Part shown: in pieces, positions 26,843 to 35,839 of the stretch
Layout of the letters: each line of letters begins with the position of its first letter
Numbering within the stretch: the stretch's first letter is position 1
Assembly: GCF_004323185.1 (NCBI RefSeq)
Contig: NZ_NAPS01000002.1
Coordinates: 1,480,481 to 1,524,732, forward strand
Source of the DNA: Westiellopsis prolifica IICB1
GTDB taxonomy: Bacteria; Cyanobacteriota; Cyanobacteriia; Cyanobacteriales; Nostocaceae
Length of the DNA stretch: 44,252 bases
Reading direction: 5' to 3'
The notes under the pieces: model-generated
What the model saw: the letters and a program-made list of their open reading frames with translations, nothing else
Told to the model about the DNA's origin: nothing
Databases searched by the model: none
Translations under genes and position numbers: made by a program

Positions 26843-29245
26843 ATGAAAAATAAATTTAAACGACAAATTAGTCAGCTATATTACCAACAACTAAGCAACA
26901 TAAGAGATTTAATCCGTAAGCTCAATAACTTAATAATGAGAGGTAATTTCCGAACTAAAAGGAGATTGAAGTTCTTATTTGGCTTTGTTGCTGGGTTGAT
27001 CACTGTGACTTTAATTGCCATTTATTTGACTGGAAGAATGACATCTGGAACAAATATTGGCACAGCACCACCTACAATCAAAATTTATACATTACCAGAA
27101 AAAAGTACTTATACACCTTCTACAACAAACATATACACACCACCAGCAACAGATAATTACACATTAGCCGCGACAGATACTTTCACATTATCGGCGACAG
27201 ATAACTACACATTACCCGCGACAGATACTTTCACGCCATCGGCGACAAACTCTTACACCATATCTGCAACAAATGGTTATAAAACATCTTGGATAGGTAA
27301 CTCTTTTGGTGGTGCTAACAAATGGGTACAAATCCAAGTAAGTGATATGTATGTGGCTCCTGATGGTACAGTCTACACCAATACAGATTGGGATGAAGCC
27401 GGCAGAGAAGTCGGAATTTACAAAAATGGAGACGTCATCGGTAAAGCTGATGACCTGCATGGCTGGGGAAGAATGGGCGGAGATGCGATCGCAGTTGATC
27501 AAAAATATATGTATGTAGGGATGCAGCAATCTCCGGAAGGAAAACCAGGAGAAGATTACCCCCCCAAAGGTACAACATGGTTTTCCATCAGACGCTATAA
27601 CTTATCTGGAAAACCAGCACCTTTTCCTCAAGGGCGCGGCTGGGATAAAAGCATGTTAATAGTTAGTACCAAAGATAAAGTCACAGGATTAGCAACTGAT
27701 GGAAAACAGTTGTATGCAAGTGACAAAGCAGCCAATTTGGTTCGTGTCTACAACACCGCTACGATGAAAGAAATACGTAGCTTTAAAGTCACTAATCCGA
27801 GCAAAATAGCTCTTGACAAAAAAGGAAATCTCTGGATTATTCGAGATAAAAACCAAATTGGGCATTATTCACCAACAGGGAAGCAATTAGGTGCAATCAC
27901 CAGTGTTGCTCAACCAAGTGCGATCGCAGTCGATAATAAAAACAGGTTGTTAATTGCAGACAACGGTCCACGTCAGCAAGTATTAATCTACGACATAGCC
28001 AGTAAACCCAAACAAGTAGGTACTTTTGGTACTCAAGGCGGTATTTATTCGGGTAAACGTGGCGAAATCGGAGATTTGAAATTTTACGGTTTGAGTGGAG
28101 TCGGTACAGATGCAAGCGGAAATATCTATGTTAGTAACGTTGGTTTCAATCGTTCCGGCGTAGACTTACGTAAACTCTCCCCATCCGGCAAATTACAATG
28201 GCAATTGCTGGGTTTACAATTTTTAGATACTGCTGATGCTGATGCTGGTACTGATGGCGCTAACGTCTTTACCAAAGATGAACATTTTGTCATGGATTAC
28301 AGCAAAGGTAGCGGTAAAGAATGGCAATACAAAGGCTACACCTTAGATCGATTCCGCTATCCTAATGATGCCAGACTACACACCACACCCACAGCAGCCT
28401 TTGTCCGACGTTTGCAGGGAAAACGTTTGTTATATCTCTCTTCAGAAATGATGTCAGAACGCTTATTAATGTATCGTTTTGATGGAGAAATTGCTGTTCC
28501 CTGCGGTATATTTGGCAAAGGCAAAGAAGACTGGCTAGCCAACGAACCGACAAATAGTAGTTGGATATGGATTGATGCAAACGGCGACGGTTCACCTCAA
28601 GCCAATGAATATCAAGCTACGGGTGAAAAAGATGATTCTGTTTGGGGTTGGGAAATAGATAGTAAAGGAGATGTTTGGAAAGCAGCCGAAGACGGCTACA
28701 TCAAACATTACCGCTTTGGTGGATTAAATGCTCATGGTTGTCCAGTTTACAGTACCAAAACTGTGCAAAAGTTACCAATGCCCCAACCATTTAAAACTAT
28801 TACCAGAATAAGATATTTTCCCGAACAGGATGCGATGTATTTGAGCGGTTATACTAGCGATCGCCCCAACATTGATGGTGATTGGGGATTGGTTGGTACA
28901 GAAATCATCCGCTACGATAATTGGAACAAAGCCAAAAAAATACGCTGGCGCATAGCATTACCCTATGAAATCAAACGTGATCCCAAATTGCACATCAAAG
29001 CAATGGATGTCGCAGGTAACAGAGTCTTTGCTGTCAGCAGTAAAACCCCGGATGTATTTGTCTACGACACCACCAATGGAAAACAAGTACAACAGTTGAA
29101 ACCAGGACCCGAAGTTGGTAACGAAGTTGGCTGGGTTGACGTACCCTTTGGAATTCGCGCTTTTCGTCGTTCCAATGGTGAATATTTAGTGTTTGTGGAA
29201 GAAGATTTGAAAGCGAAAGTGATTATGTATCGCCTACCGGGATAG
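26843..29245 (+). CDS. Membrane-anchored beta-propeller protein with a Thr-rich octapeptide repeat
   Basis: This is an 800-residue protein. The basic N-terminus (~1-42) is followed by one membrane segment, FLFGFVAGLITVTLIAIYLTG (about 44-64). Residues ~102-149 are six tandem octapeptides of the form ATDxYTLP / ATDTFTxS, encoded by a 24-bp repeat (~27146-27289), probably a flexible stalk. The rest has repeated propeller-blade motifs: MYVAPDGTVYTNTDWDE, GLATDGKQLYASDKAANLVRVYN, IALDKKGNLWIIRD, IAVDNKNRLLIADNG, GVGTDASGNIYVSNVG, as in NHL/SMP-30 proteins. Topology suggests the propeller lies outside the inner membrane. I do not recognise a specific family; a carbohydrate-binding or surface role is possible. 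No clear ribosome-binding site precedes ATG 26843, and the next gene starts only 15 bases downstream. Confidence 0.82.
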   Translation: MKNKFKRQISQLYYQQLSNIRDLIRKLNNLIMRGNFRTKRRLKFLFGFVAGLITVTLIAIYLTGRMTSGTNIGTAPPTIKIYTLPEKSTYTPSTTNIYTPPATDNYTLAATDTFTLSATDNYTLPATDTFTPSATNSYTISATNGYKTSWIGNSFGGANKWVQIQVSDMYVAPDGTVYTNTDWDEAGREVGIYKNGDVIGKADDLHGWGRMGGDAIAVDQKYMYVGMQQSPEGKPGEDYPPKGTTWFSIRRYNLSGKPAPFPQGRGWDKSMLIVSTKDKVTGLATDGKQLYASDKAANLVRVYNTATMKEIRSFKVTNPSKIALDKKGNLWIIRDKNQIGHYSPTGKQLGAITSVAQPSAIAVDNKNRLLIADNGPRQQVLIYDIASKPKQVGTFGTQGGIYSGKRGEIGDLKFYGLSGVGTDASGNIYVSNVGFNRSGVDLRKLSPSGKLQWQLLGLQFLDTADADAGTDGANVFTKDEHFVMDYSKGSGKEWQYKGYTLDRFRYPNDARLHTTPTAAFVRRLQGKRLLYLSSEMMSERLLMYRFDGEIAVPCGIFGKGKEDWLANEPTNSSWIWIDANGDGSPQANEYQATGEKDDSVWGWEIDSKGDVWKAAEDGYIKHYRFGGLNAHGCPVYSTKTVQKLPMPQPFKTITRIRYFPEQDAMYLSGYTSDRPNIDGDWGLVGTEIIRYDNWNKAKKIRWRIALPYEIKRDPKLHIKAMDVAGNRVFAVSSKTPDVFVYDTTNGKQVQQLKPGPEVGNEVGWVDVPFGIRAFRRSNGEYLVFVEEDLKAKVIMYRLPG

Positions 29246-29260
29246 TGGTAAGCTTCAAGC

Positions 29261-30874
29261 ATGAACAACCAACAAAGAACCCAAATTTCGCAAGTTGTAG
29301 TGACAGCACAACAGATGCGCGATATTGAAGCACGTATATTTACAGCAGGAATGCCTGTAGCTGCTTTAATGGAAAAGGTCGCAGGACTAATCGCCCATCG
29401 GATTGAAGTTCTTTATTTTTCTAAAAATGCAAAGCAAGAGGACGCATCACCCCGTTTCCCTGTCTTTGCGTCTTCTTCTGTATCTCCACACAAAGTCGGA
29501 ATTCTCGTAGGTCCTGGTCACAATGGTGGGGATGCTTTGGTTGTTGCCCGTGAATTGTATTTTCGCGGTTACGATGTCTGTATCTATAGTCCTTTTGCCA
29601 AACTTAAAGAATTAACTGCACAGCATTTACAGTATGCTCAGAGTTTAGGAATTCGGTGTTATCAATCAATTGAAGACTTGCCAGAGTGCGATTTGCTGGT
29701 TGATGGATTATTTGGATTTGGATTGGAAAGAGAACTCAAAGACCCTGTTGCTAGTGACATTAATCAGTTAAATCAAAAGTCTATACCAATTATTAGTATC
29801 GATATACCTTCTGGATTGCATACAGATACTGGCGAAGTTTTAGGAACTGCGATCCGGGCTACCCACACGTTATGTTTAGGTTTGTGGAAGTTGGGTTTAT
29901 TGCAAGACCAGGCTTTAGAATATGTTGGTGAGGCAGAATTAATTGATTTCGATATACCTGTAGCAGATGTGGAAGCGGTACTGGCAGATGCACCCCGAAT
30001 TACACGCATTACCGAAGCTACTGCCTTATCTACTTTACCTTTACCCCGTCCTGCTGTCACCCATAAGTACAAAGAAGGACATTTATTATTAATTTGCGGT
30101 TCACGTCGCTATGCTGGAGGCGCGATTTTAACTGGTTTGGGAGCAAGGGCGAGTGGAGTTGGAATGCTGTCAATTGCTGTACCGGAATCTCTCAAGCCGA
30201 TAATGGTCAGTCATTTGCCAGAAGCGTTGATTGTCGGTTGTCCAGAGACAGAAACAGGCGCGATCGCTCAATTAAGATTACCAGAAAACACAGACTTGAA
30301 TTCATTTGATGCGATCGCTTGTGGTCCCGGTTTAACCAAAGATGCCAGCCCAATTTTACAGCAAGTATTAGAAAGTACAAAACCTTTGGTTCTGGATGCC
30401 GATGGTTTAAATATTTTGGCAGAAATGAAAACCATGCCGACGTTACAAAAAAGACAAGGGTTGACAGTACTTACACCCCATGCAGGCGAATTTCAACGCT
30501 TATTTCCTGACCTACCAGATGCCAAGCAAGAGAGAATTAAAGCAGTACAGGAAGCAGCAGCTCAAAGTGGGGCAGTAATATTATTAAAAGGAGCCAGAAC
30601 AGCGATCGCCAACCGCCAAGGTTTTGTGTGGATCGTTCCTGAAAGTACTCCAGCTTTAGCGCGCGGTGGTAGCGGTGACGTCTTAACTGGCTTAATGGGT
30701 GGATTAATTGCCCAAGCAATCACCCATCAAATACCTACCGAAGATATGGTAGCAACTGCTGCTTGGTGGCACGCCCAAGCCGGAATTTTGGCAGCCCAAG
30801 AACGTACAGAATTAGGAGTAGATGCGTTTACATTGACACATTATTTACTGAAAATTTTAAGTGTTAATCGCTAA
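29261..30874 (+). CDS. nnr: Bifunctional NAD(P)H-hydrate epimerase / ADP-dependent dehydratase
   Basis: This is a cytosolic metabolite-repair enzyme that restores damaged NAD(P)H hydrates. The N-terminal NnrE (YjeF_N) domain covers residues ~1-235, with VGILVGPGHNGGDALVVARELYFRGYDV and VDGLFGFGL...ISIDIPSGLHTDTG. The NnrD (YjeF_C, ribokinase-like) domain covers ~250-530, with HLLLICGSRRYAGGAILTG, CGPGLTKD, VLDADGLN, TPHAGEFQRL and the catalytic ARGGSGDVLTGLMGG near 467. The length fits the two-domain fusion. Residues ~53-73 (KNAKQEDASPRFPVFASSSV) look like a low-complexity insertion just before the GPG loop, unlike the short linker usual there. It starts 15 bases after the propeller gene, so cotranscription is likely. 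Confidence 0.95.
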   Translation: MNNQQRTQISQVVVTAQQMRDIEARIFTAGMPVAALMEKVAGLIAHRIEVLYFSKNAKQEDASPRFPVFASSSVSPHKVGILVGPGHNGGDALVVARELYFRGYDVCIYSPFAKLKELTAQHLQYAQSLGIRCYQSIEDLPECDLLVDGLFGFGLERELKDPVASDINQLNQKSIPIISIDIPSGLHTDTGEVLGTAIRATHTLCLGLWKLGLLQDQALEYVGEAELIDFDIPVADVEAVLADAPRITRITEATALSTLPLPRPAVTHKYKEGHLLLICGSRRYAGGAILTGLGARASGVGMLSIAVPESLKPIMVSHLPEALIVGCPETETGAIAQLRLPENTDLNSFDAIACGPGLTKDASPILQQVLESTKPLVLDADGLNILAEMKTMPTLQKRQGLTVLTPHAGEFQRLFPDLPDAKQERIKAVQEAAAQSGAVILLKGARTAIANRQGFVWIVPESTPALARGGSGDVLTGLMGGLIAQAITHQIPTEDMVATAAWWHAQAGILAAQERTELGVDAFTLTHYLLKILSVNR

Positions 30875-31019
30875 ATACGGTTCAGTCTTAGATAACAGAA
30901 TACTTTCACGAAACGTATTGGGTGTGAGGGTGTGAGGGTATAAAAAAACAAGAATTTTTTTACTTACCCATACTCCAAAATCTTCCTATACCCCTATACC
31001 TCACACCCATACACCCTTT
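30875..31019. other. Intergenic region between convergent genes, GGGTGTGAG and CCTATAC repeats
   Basis: GTGTGAGGGTGTGAGGGTAT (~30921-30940) and the partly complementary CCCTATACCTCACACCC (~30992-31008) could pair across about 50 bases. This may serve as a loose terminator between the convergent flanking genes. Confidence 0.35.
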
Positions 31020-31349
31020 TTATCTTTGAAAAATCGGGGCGTTAATGTTGCGTCTGTGAAACAAAATTGCTCCTAAATTACAAATCAAACAAGTAAAAGC
31101 TAGCCACAATAAAACGTAAGTAGGAATCATGACTACGCCAATCATAAACCAAGTGTAAACATGCAATATCATCACAACAGCAAATATGCAGGCTACTATT
31201 GCTGATTGCCAAACTCGGTAAGATGGGCGACGGAGTGCGGCAAAAATCATCGTCAACAGCGTGGTAAGTAAGTTTGCTGGCACGAGAAATGCACAAATAC
31301 TAACGCAGTTGGTGCGGGAAAAGTCCGCTAGGCTGTTGAAATCGAGCAT
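31020..31349 (-). CDS. Small membrane protein of unknown function
   Basis: This is a 109-residue protein with three predicted membrane helices: FLVPANLLTTLLTMIFAAL (about 21-39), SAIVACIFAVVMILHVYTWFM (about 49-69) and GVVMIPTYVLLWLAFTCLIC (about 71-92). It ends in a basic tail (FHRRNINAPIFQR). Two early cysteines lie near the N-terminus. No family is recognised. The base composition resembles neighbouring genes, and a membrane-protein pattern across a whole ORF is unlikely to be a shadow, so I accept it. It stands alone between nnr (convergent) and the signalling block, from which it is separated by repeat DNA. Confidence 0.65.
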   Translation of the reverse strand: MLDFNSLADFSRTNCVSICAFLVPANLLTTLLTMIFAALRRPSYRVWQSAIVACIFAVVMILHVYTWFMIGVVMIPTYVLLWLAFTCLICNLGAILFHRRNINAPIFQR

Positions 31350-31628
31350 TAATCTTTAACGGTAATCTCAATTTAGTATAAGACACTTAATCAGGCAATT
31401 AAATAACGAAATATAAATATGAGCATTACTCAATTTAATATTATGAAAAATTTACATATTTCTTAGTGGTCATTTGTCATTGGTCATTGGTAGAGACGCG
31501 ATGAATCGCGTCTGTACAAGAGTCATTAGTCTTCCCTTGTCCCCCTTGTCCCCCAATTCCCGTACTCTATGAGAAGCCGCTGACGCGTCTACGCGTAGCG
31601 TCTCCTCTGGAGAATCCCCGATCCCCAA
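31350..31628. repeat. Repeat-rich intergenic segment with palindrome and TTGTCCCCC repeats
   Basis: In order it holds TCATTTGTCATTGGTCATTGG-type heptamers (~31470-31490), the palindrome AGACGCGATGAATCGCGTCT (31494-31513), repeated CTTGTCCCC (~31534-31555), and GAGAAGCCGCTGACGCGTC with TACGCGTAGCGTCTC (~31571-31602). The last resembles inverted sequence near 26283. The C-rich repeats match those inside the three hybrid kinase genes. No gene is present. Confidence 0.6.
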
Positions 31629-33932
31629 TCAACTTCCAGTCCTTAATCTTTGCATTAATTTTGCTACTGAGTTAATTAATTGATTTGGTTCAACTGGCTT
31701 GGTGACATACATCTGAAAACCTGCATCTAGGGCTTGCTGGCAATCTTGTGATCTAGCGTAAGCTGTTAGGGCGATCGCAGGTAAATTTCCTCCTTGTTCT
31801 GGTTGCAATCTTCGGATTTTACGGATTAATGTGTAGCCATCTTCTTCTGGCATACTGATATCACTAATCAATACATCCGGTAGGAATTTTGCGATCGCTA
31901 AAAGTGCTAATTGTACCGAACCGACTGCTGTGACTTCAGCTCCAGAATCTTGCAGTACGGTGGCTACATATTCTAGTGTATCAGTATCATCATCTACTAC
32001 TAGCACCTGCAAACCATTTAATGGTGATTCTGCAATCAAGCTAGAGAAAGTAGAGGGCGCTATTTTCGTTGTCTGTTCAGTTTGTTTTAATTTCCATGTT
32101 GGAGGAACAATAGACACTTTCTTGAAATTCTCCTCAACTTTGGCAGTAGTAGCATATTCTTGATTTAGGCATTCTTCGGTCAGGGTATGATCATTGGCTT
32201 GTTGGTGTCTTTTCAACAGTGGTAACTTGACAGTAAATGTTGCTCCCTGTCCCACTCCTGGACTATCAGCATGAACACTACCACTATGCATTTCTACTAA
32301 ATAACGTACGATCGCTAGTCCCAATCCTAACCCACCGTGGTTTCTAGTTATACTCCCATCTGCTTGACGGAAGCGATCAAAAACGTGAGGGAGAAATTCT
32401 GAACTAATCCCAACACCTGTATCAGTGATCGTGATTTGGGCGTAATTAACTGAAGAACTAGACAAGGACAAATTATCTTTTTCTCCCCCCCGTCCCCCCT
32501 GTCTTCCTTGTCCCCCCCGTCTTCCTTGCGCCATTTCCAATGATCCATTTTCCTTTACAACTTCCAGGCGTAGTTCTACCCTGCCATCAGAAGAGGTAAA
32601 TTTAATAGCATTGTTAAGCAAATTCCAGAGAATTTGTTGGAGGCGGTTGGGATCACCTGAGACGAACACGGAAGATGTGGGGAGATTTTCTCTATTTTCT
32701 GCGTCGTGTCGTTGCGTGAGTGTGTCGTCTGTTTCGCCTAGTTCGACTATATATTCAATTTGAATTTGTTTTGCTTCTGCCTCTAGACGTATGCTATTTA
32801 TAACTGTTGAAGTTAAGCTCACTAAGTTGACTGGACAAATATTAAGACTAAGCTTACCTCGCATAATCCGCGAGACATCTAAGATATCTTCTATAAGTTG
32901 AGCTTGCAAACCAGCATTGCGTTCAATGGTTTCGATTGCACGGGCGATCGCTTCTTGATTTAATTTTCGCTGACGCAATAGTCTCGCCCAACCCAATATA
33001 GATGTTAAAGGTGTGCGGAGTTCATGAGAAAGAGTTGCTAAAAATTCATCTTTGAGGCGATTTGCTGTTTCAGCTTCTTGGCGTGCTGTTTGTTCGCGGA
33101 TGAGTTTGATGTGTTCTTCTTCGGCTTTTTTGCGCTCTGTGATATCTTCGGTTGTCCCTGTAAAACCAATTACATTGGTTTCTTCCGAAAGCATTGGAGA
33201 TGAAGACACATGAACCCAACGCTCAGTTCCATCTGGAGTGATGATGCGAAACTCACCTTTATACTCTGTACCTTCAGCAGCAGCAGCATACCAATTTGTA
33301 ACTACTGATTGTTGGTCTTCGTGATGAATTGTGCTGATCCAGCCTTCATCTAAACTTTGCTCTGGCGTCAAACCAAAAATAGCATGGTAGCGGGGGTTAG
33401 CATAAGTGCATTTACCATGTGGATCAGTTAAAAAAATGCCTACGGGTGAACAAGCACTCAAAGAGCGAAACATTTCTTCGCGTTTTTTGAGTTCAGCATT
33501 CATTGCAGCTAGCTGTGTGGCTTGGCGCTTGACTTCGGCACTTTTTTGGAACAAATCAATAAACGCTGCTACCTTAGATTTCAATATCTCCGCTTCTATC
33601 GGCTTAAAAAGATAATCTACTGCACCCAGAGAATATCCTTTAAAAACCATGTTATCACTGGTGTTGAACGCCGTAACAAAGATAATCGGCGTGTGGCGCG
33701 ATCGCTCTCTTTGTCGAATCAGGGCTGCTGTCTCGAACCCGTCCATATCTGGCATTTGCACATCCAATAAAATCACGGCAAAATCCTGATTTAAAAGATT
33801 TCGCAGGGCTTCTGCGCCTGATGTAGCCCTTACCAAATTTTGACCAAGGCTGTCCAAAATCGCCTCTAGGGCTAGTAAATTTTCTGGATGGTCATCTACC
33901 AACAGAACATTAACTTTAGGCTCAAATGACAT
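31629..33932 (-). CDS. Hybrid histidine kinase: REC-PAS-HisKA-HATPase-REC
   Basis: This is a soluble 767-residue hybrid kinase. An N-terminal receiver (LLVDDHPENLLALEAILDSL, phospho-Asp 57) is followed by a PAS/PAC domain (about 155-275; FRSLSACSPVGIFLTDPHGK, EYKGEFRIITPDGTERW, ITERKKAEEE). HisKA follows with H near 303 ([18 protein letters not shown]), then HATPase (NLLNNAIKF, DTGVGIS, GGLGLGLAIVR) and a C-terminal receiver (VLVVDDDTDTLEYVATVL, DVLISDISMPEEDG). A Gly/Arg/Gln-rich insertion, GRRGGQGRQGGRGGEKDN, interrupts the ATP-binding domain between the N and G1 boxes (~32462-32532). Receivers at both ends suggest a relay node that takes signals from other kinases. It is the last gene of the minus-strand block that includes CheB and CheR. 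Confidence 0.94.
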   Translation of the reverse strand: MSFEPKVNVLLVDDHPENLLALEAILDSLGQNLVRATSGAEALRNLLNQDFAVILLDVQMPDMDGFETAALIRQRERSRHTPIIFVTAFNTSDNMVFKGYSLGAVDYLFKPIEAEILKSKVAAFIDLFQKSAEVKRQATQLAAMNAELKKREEMFRSLSACSPVGIFLTDPHGKCTYANPRYHAIFGLTPEQSLDEGWISTIHHEDQQSVVTNWYAAAAEGTEYKGEFRIITPDGTERWVHVSSSPMLSEETNVIGFTGTTEDITERKKAEEEHIKLIREQTARQEAETANRLKDEFLATLSHELRTPLTSILGWARLLRQRKLNQEAIARAIETIERNAGLQAQLIEDILDVSRIMRGKLSLNICPVNLVSLTSTVINSIRLEAEAKQIQIEYIVELGETDDTLTQRHDAENRENLPTSSVFVSGDPNRLQQILWNLLNNAIKFTSSDGRVELRLEVVKENGSLEMAQGRRGGQGRQGGRGGEKDNLSLSSSSVNYAQITITDTGVGISSEFLPHVFDRFRQADGSITRNHGGLGLGLAIVRYLVEMHSGSVHADSPGVGQGATFTVKLPLLKRHQQANDHTLTEECLNQEYATTAKVEENFKKVSIVPPTWKLKQTEQTTKIAPSTFSSLIAESPLNGLQVLVVDDDTDTLEYVATVLQDSGAEVTAVGSVQLALLAIAKFLPDVLISDISMPEEDGYTLIRKIRRLQPEQGGNLPAIALTAYARSQDCQQALDAGFQMYVTKPVEPNQLINSVAKLMQRLRTGS

Positions 33933-34128
33933 TTCAAATATACGCTTTTAGAAATAGAACAAGCCGTTTTGACGTCTTTCTATTGACTGTGACGCTAAAG
34001 CTAGCTGAATTCACACTATCTTAAGTTATAATTTTCCCTAACTCAAAAACATAAATGGGCGATTTACGATTAAAACTAAAGAATTTCAGATTATTAGTAC
34101 AGTATTTATATTTTCTCTAAAATCGAAT
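33933..34128. other. Intergenic region between CheB and the downstream hybrid kinase
   Basis: This is 196 AT-rich bases. No hairpin with a T-run and no gene are seen, so readthrough from cheB into the kinase gene is possible. A promoter for the kinase could also lie here. Confidence 0.3.
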
Positions 34129-34713
34129 TTACATTTTGCAAATTTTTACTAAGAAAGAAGAAATCTCTAGTAATGGTAAAATTTTATCTGCGACTCCGAG
34201 TGCGATCGCCGCAGCAGGCATAACTGAGCAATAAGCACTCTCAGGTTCTTGCACTATAGTGATTCCGCCTCGTGCTTGAATTTTTGCCAGTCCTTGAACA
34301 CCATCTTGATTAGCACCTGTTAACAGCACACCAATAAGTTTTTCATTATAAGCATCTGCCGCAGTTTCAAATAGTACATCAATTGATGGTCGTGCGTAAG
34401 TTACAGGAGCATCAGTAGATAAAGAAAAATAAGGTTGAGAAACTGTTGTATATTTACTTTCTATTAATAAGTGATAATCTGCTGGAGCTAAATATACCCA
34501 TCCAGATAAAATATCTTCTTTATCTTCTGCCTCTTTAATCACTAAATTAGTGTAACTTTGTAAGACTAATCTTAATGTATCATCGGAAGACTTATGACGA
34601 TGTTGAACAACGGCTATTGGTATAGGGAAACTTTTTGGTAAACCAGATAGAATTACTTGTAAAGCTTCTAAACCACCCAAAGATGTTCCAATCACTATGA
34701 GTTTGTATGTCAT
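34129..34713 (-). CDS. CheB-type protein-glutamate methylesterase without receiver domain
   Basis: This is a stand-alone CheB catalytic domain of ~194 residues. The Ser-His-Asp triad is visible: Ser in VIGTSLGGLEAL, His in AVVQHRHKSS, Asp in LLTGANQDGVQG. Also present are LAPADYHLLIE and PSIDVLFETAADAY. It should remove methyl esters from glutamates put on by CheR. The receiver that gates classical CheB is absent, so control must come through another protein, plausibly one of the neighbouring hybrid kinases. The open frame extends 29 codons upstream to 34800, but that part is encoded by a dispersed repeat (34714-34800), so I take ATG 34713, which gives the usual MTYKLIVIGTS start. Confidence 0.9.
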   Translation of the reverse strand: MTYKLIVIGTSLGGLEALQVILSGLPKSFPIPIAVVQHRHKSSDDTLRLVLQSYTNLVIKEAEDKEDILSGWVYLAPADYHLLIESKYTTVSQPYFSLSTDAPVTYARPSIDVLFETAADAYNEKLIGVLLTGANQDGVQGLAKIQARGGITIVQEPESAYCSVMPAAAIALGVADKILPLLEISSFLVKICKM

Positions 34714-34800
34714 CCGATTGTGGATTTTAGATTTTAGATTTTGGATTTGCTCCACAGATAAATCTGCTTGCTCTGTACCCTGCTCGGAATTATTAGTCAT
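34714..34800. repeat. AATTCCGAGCAG dispersed repeat, copy 3 (inverted), at the cheB 5' end
   Basis: Read on the minus strand this is ATGACTAATAATTCCGAGCA followed by GGGTACAGAGCAAGCAGAT, then AAATCCAAAATCTAAAATC heptamers. It is the same order as at 22306-22404. It keeps the cheB frame open, giving 29 extra in-frame codons. Confidence 0.7.
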
Positions 34801-34892
34801 AAGTTTTCATTCATTTTGTATTTTAGTAGTTAGTTGGTTAGTGGCTAATACCAAATGACAAATAACAAATCACAAATGACAAATCACAAAAT

Positions 34893-35720
34893 CTAGCTTA
34901 CCCTTCGGTAAATTTTTTCACTACTAATTATTTGCTCATAATCTTGTTCATGAGGTGTAAATTTAATGGATTCTTGACGTCCTAATCCTAAAATACCAAA
35001 TCTAATCAAACTTTCATAAAAAAGTTTATGAACTCGTTGCTGAAGATCTTTATTAAAGTAAATTAATACATTCCGGCAAAAAATTACATGAAATTCATTA
35101 AAAGAATTATCAATAGCTAAATTATGTAATGAAAAAACTATGTTTTCTTTAAGTTCTGATGAAAAAATAGCATTTCCATAGGCTGCTGTATAGTATTCAG
35201 AAAAAGATTGATTACCACCAGCTTGAATATAATTATGAGTATAGTCTTTCATCATCGCTAATGGGAAAATTCCCGCTTTAGCTTTACGCAAAACTGTTTC
35301 ATTAATGTCAGTTGCATATAAACGCGAACGATGATAAAGTCCTTCTTCTTTCAGCAAAATTGCCATAGAATACACTTCTTCGCCAGTGGAACAACCAGCG
35401 TGCCAAATACGGATAAAAGGATAAGTTCTTAAAATCGGAATTACTTTTTTTCTTAAAGTTAAAAAGAAGCTAGGATCTCGAAACATTGCCGTAACATTGA
35501 TCGATAGATTTAATAATAATCTTTCGAGACACTCTGGATTGTGAAGGACTTGCTCTTGTAGTCCAGAGATAGTAGTTAAATTTTCAAGTTTTACAGTATT
35601 CCAAATTCGCCGTTTCAGCGACGCTAAGGCATAATTTCTAAAATCAAATCCATAATAACGATATATACCTTCTAATAACAATTGAATTTCTACATCTTCT
35701 AGTTCTTCCCTCTCCATCAT
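34893..35720 (-). CDS. CheR-type protein-glutamate methyltransferase
   Basis: This is a SAM-dependent methyltransferase of 275 residues. The N-terminal helical domain (about 1-80, LLLEGIYRYYGFDFRNYALASLKRRI) is followed by the catalytic domain with the SAM-binding IRIWHAGCSTGEEVYSMAI, LYATDINETVLRKAKAG, and FHVIFCRNVLIYF, all diagnostic of CheR. It would methylate glutamates on a sensory protein. No MCP, CheA or CheW is in the window; the nearest potential coiled-coil/HAMP targets are the two large hybrid kinases upstream. It precedes cheB by about 180 bases on the same strand. ATG 35720 and 35717 are equivalent starts. Confidence 0.93.
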   Translation of the reverse strand: MMEREELEDVEIQLLLEGIYRYYGFDFRNYALASLKRRIWNTVKLENLTTISGLQEQVLHNPECLERLLLNLSINVTAMFRDPSFFLTLRKKVIPILRTYPFIRIWHAGCSTGEEVYSMAILLKEEGLYHRSRLYATDINETVLRKAKAGIFPLAMMKDYTHNYIQAGGNQSFSEYYTAAYGNAIFSSELKENIVFSLHNLAIDNSFNEFHVIFCRNVLIYFNKDLQQRVHKLFYESLIRFGILGLGRQESIKFTPHEQDYEQIISSEKIYRRVS

Positions 35721-35839
35721 TTTTTTAATTAATTAGAATCAATAATTTCACTTTTTTATTTATAAACTGCAAGTATCAATTACTGCATCTATCCACACAT
35801 TTAAAATCAGAACTCACACCTCTGTCTGAGGAAAGAATA
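35721..35839. other. Intergenic region between the CHASE3 kinase and cheR
   Basis: This is 119 AT-rich bases between two minus-strand genes. No hairpin terminator or gene is seen. The spacing allows cotranscription. Confidence 0.3.
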
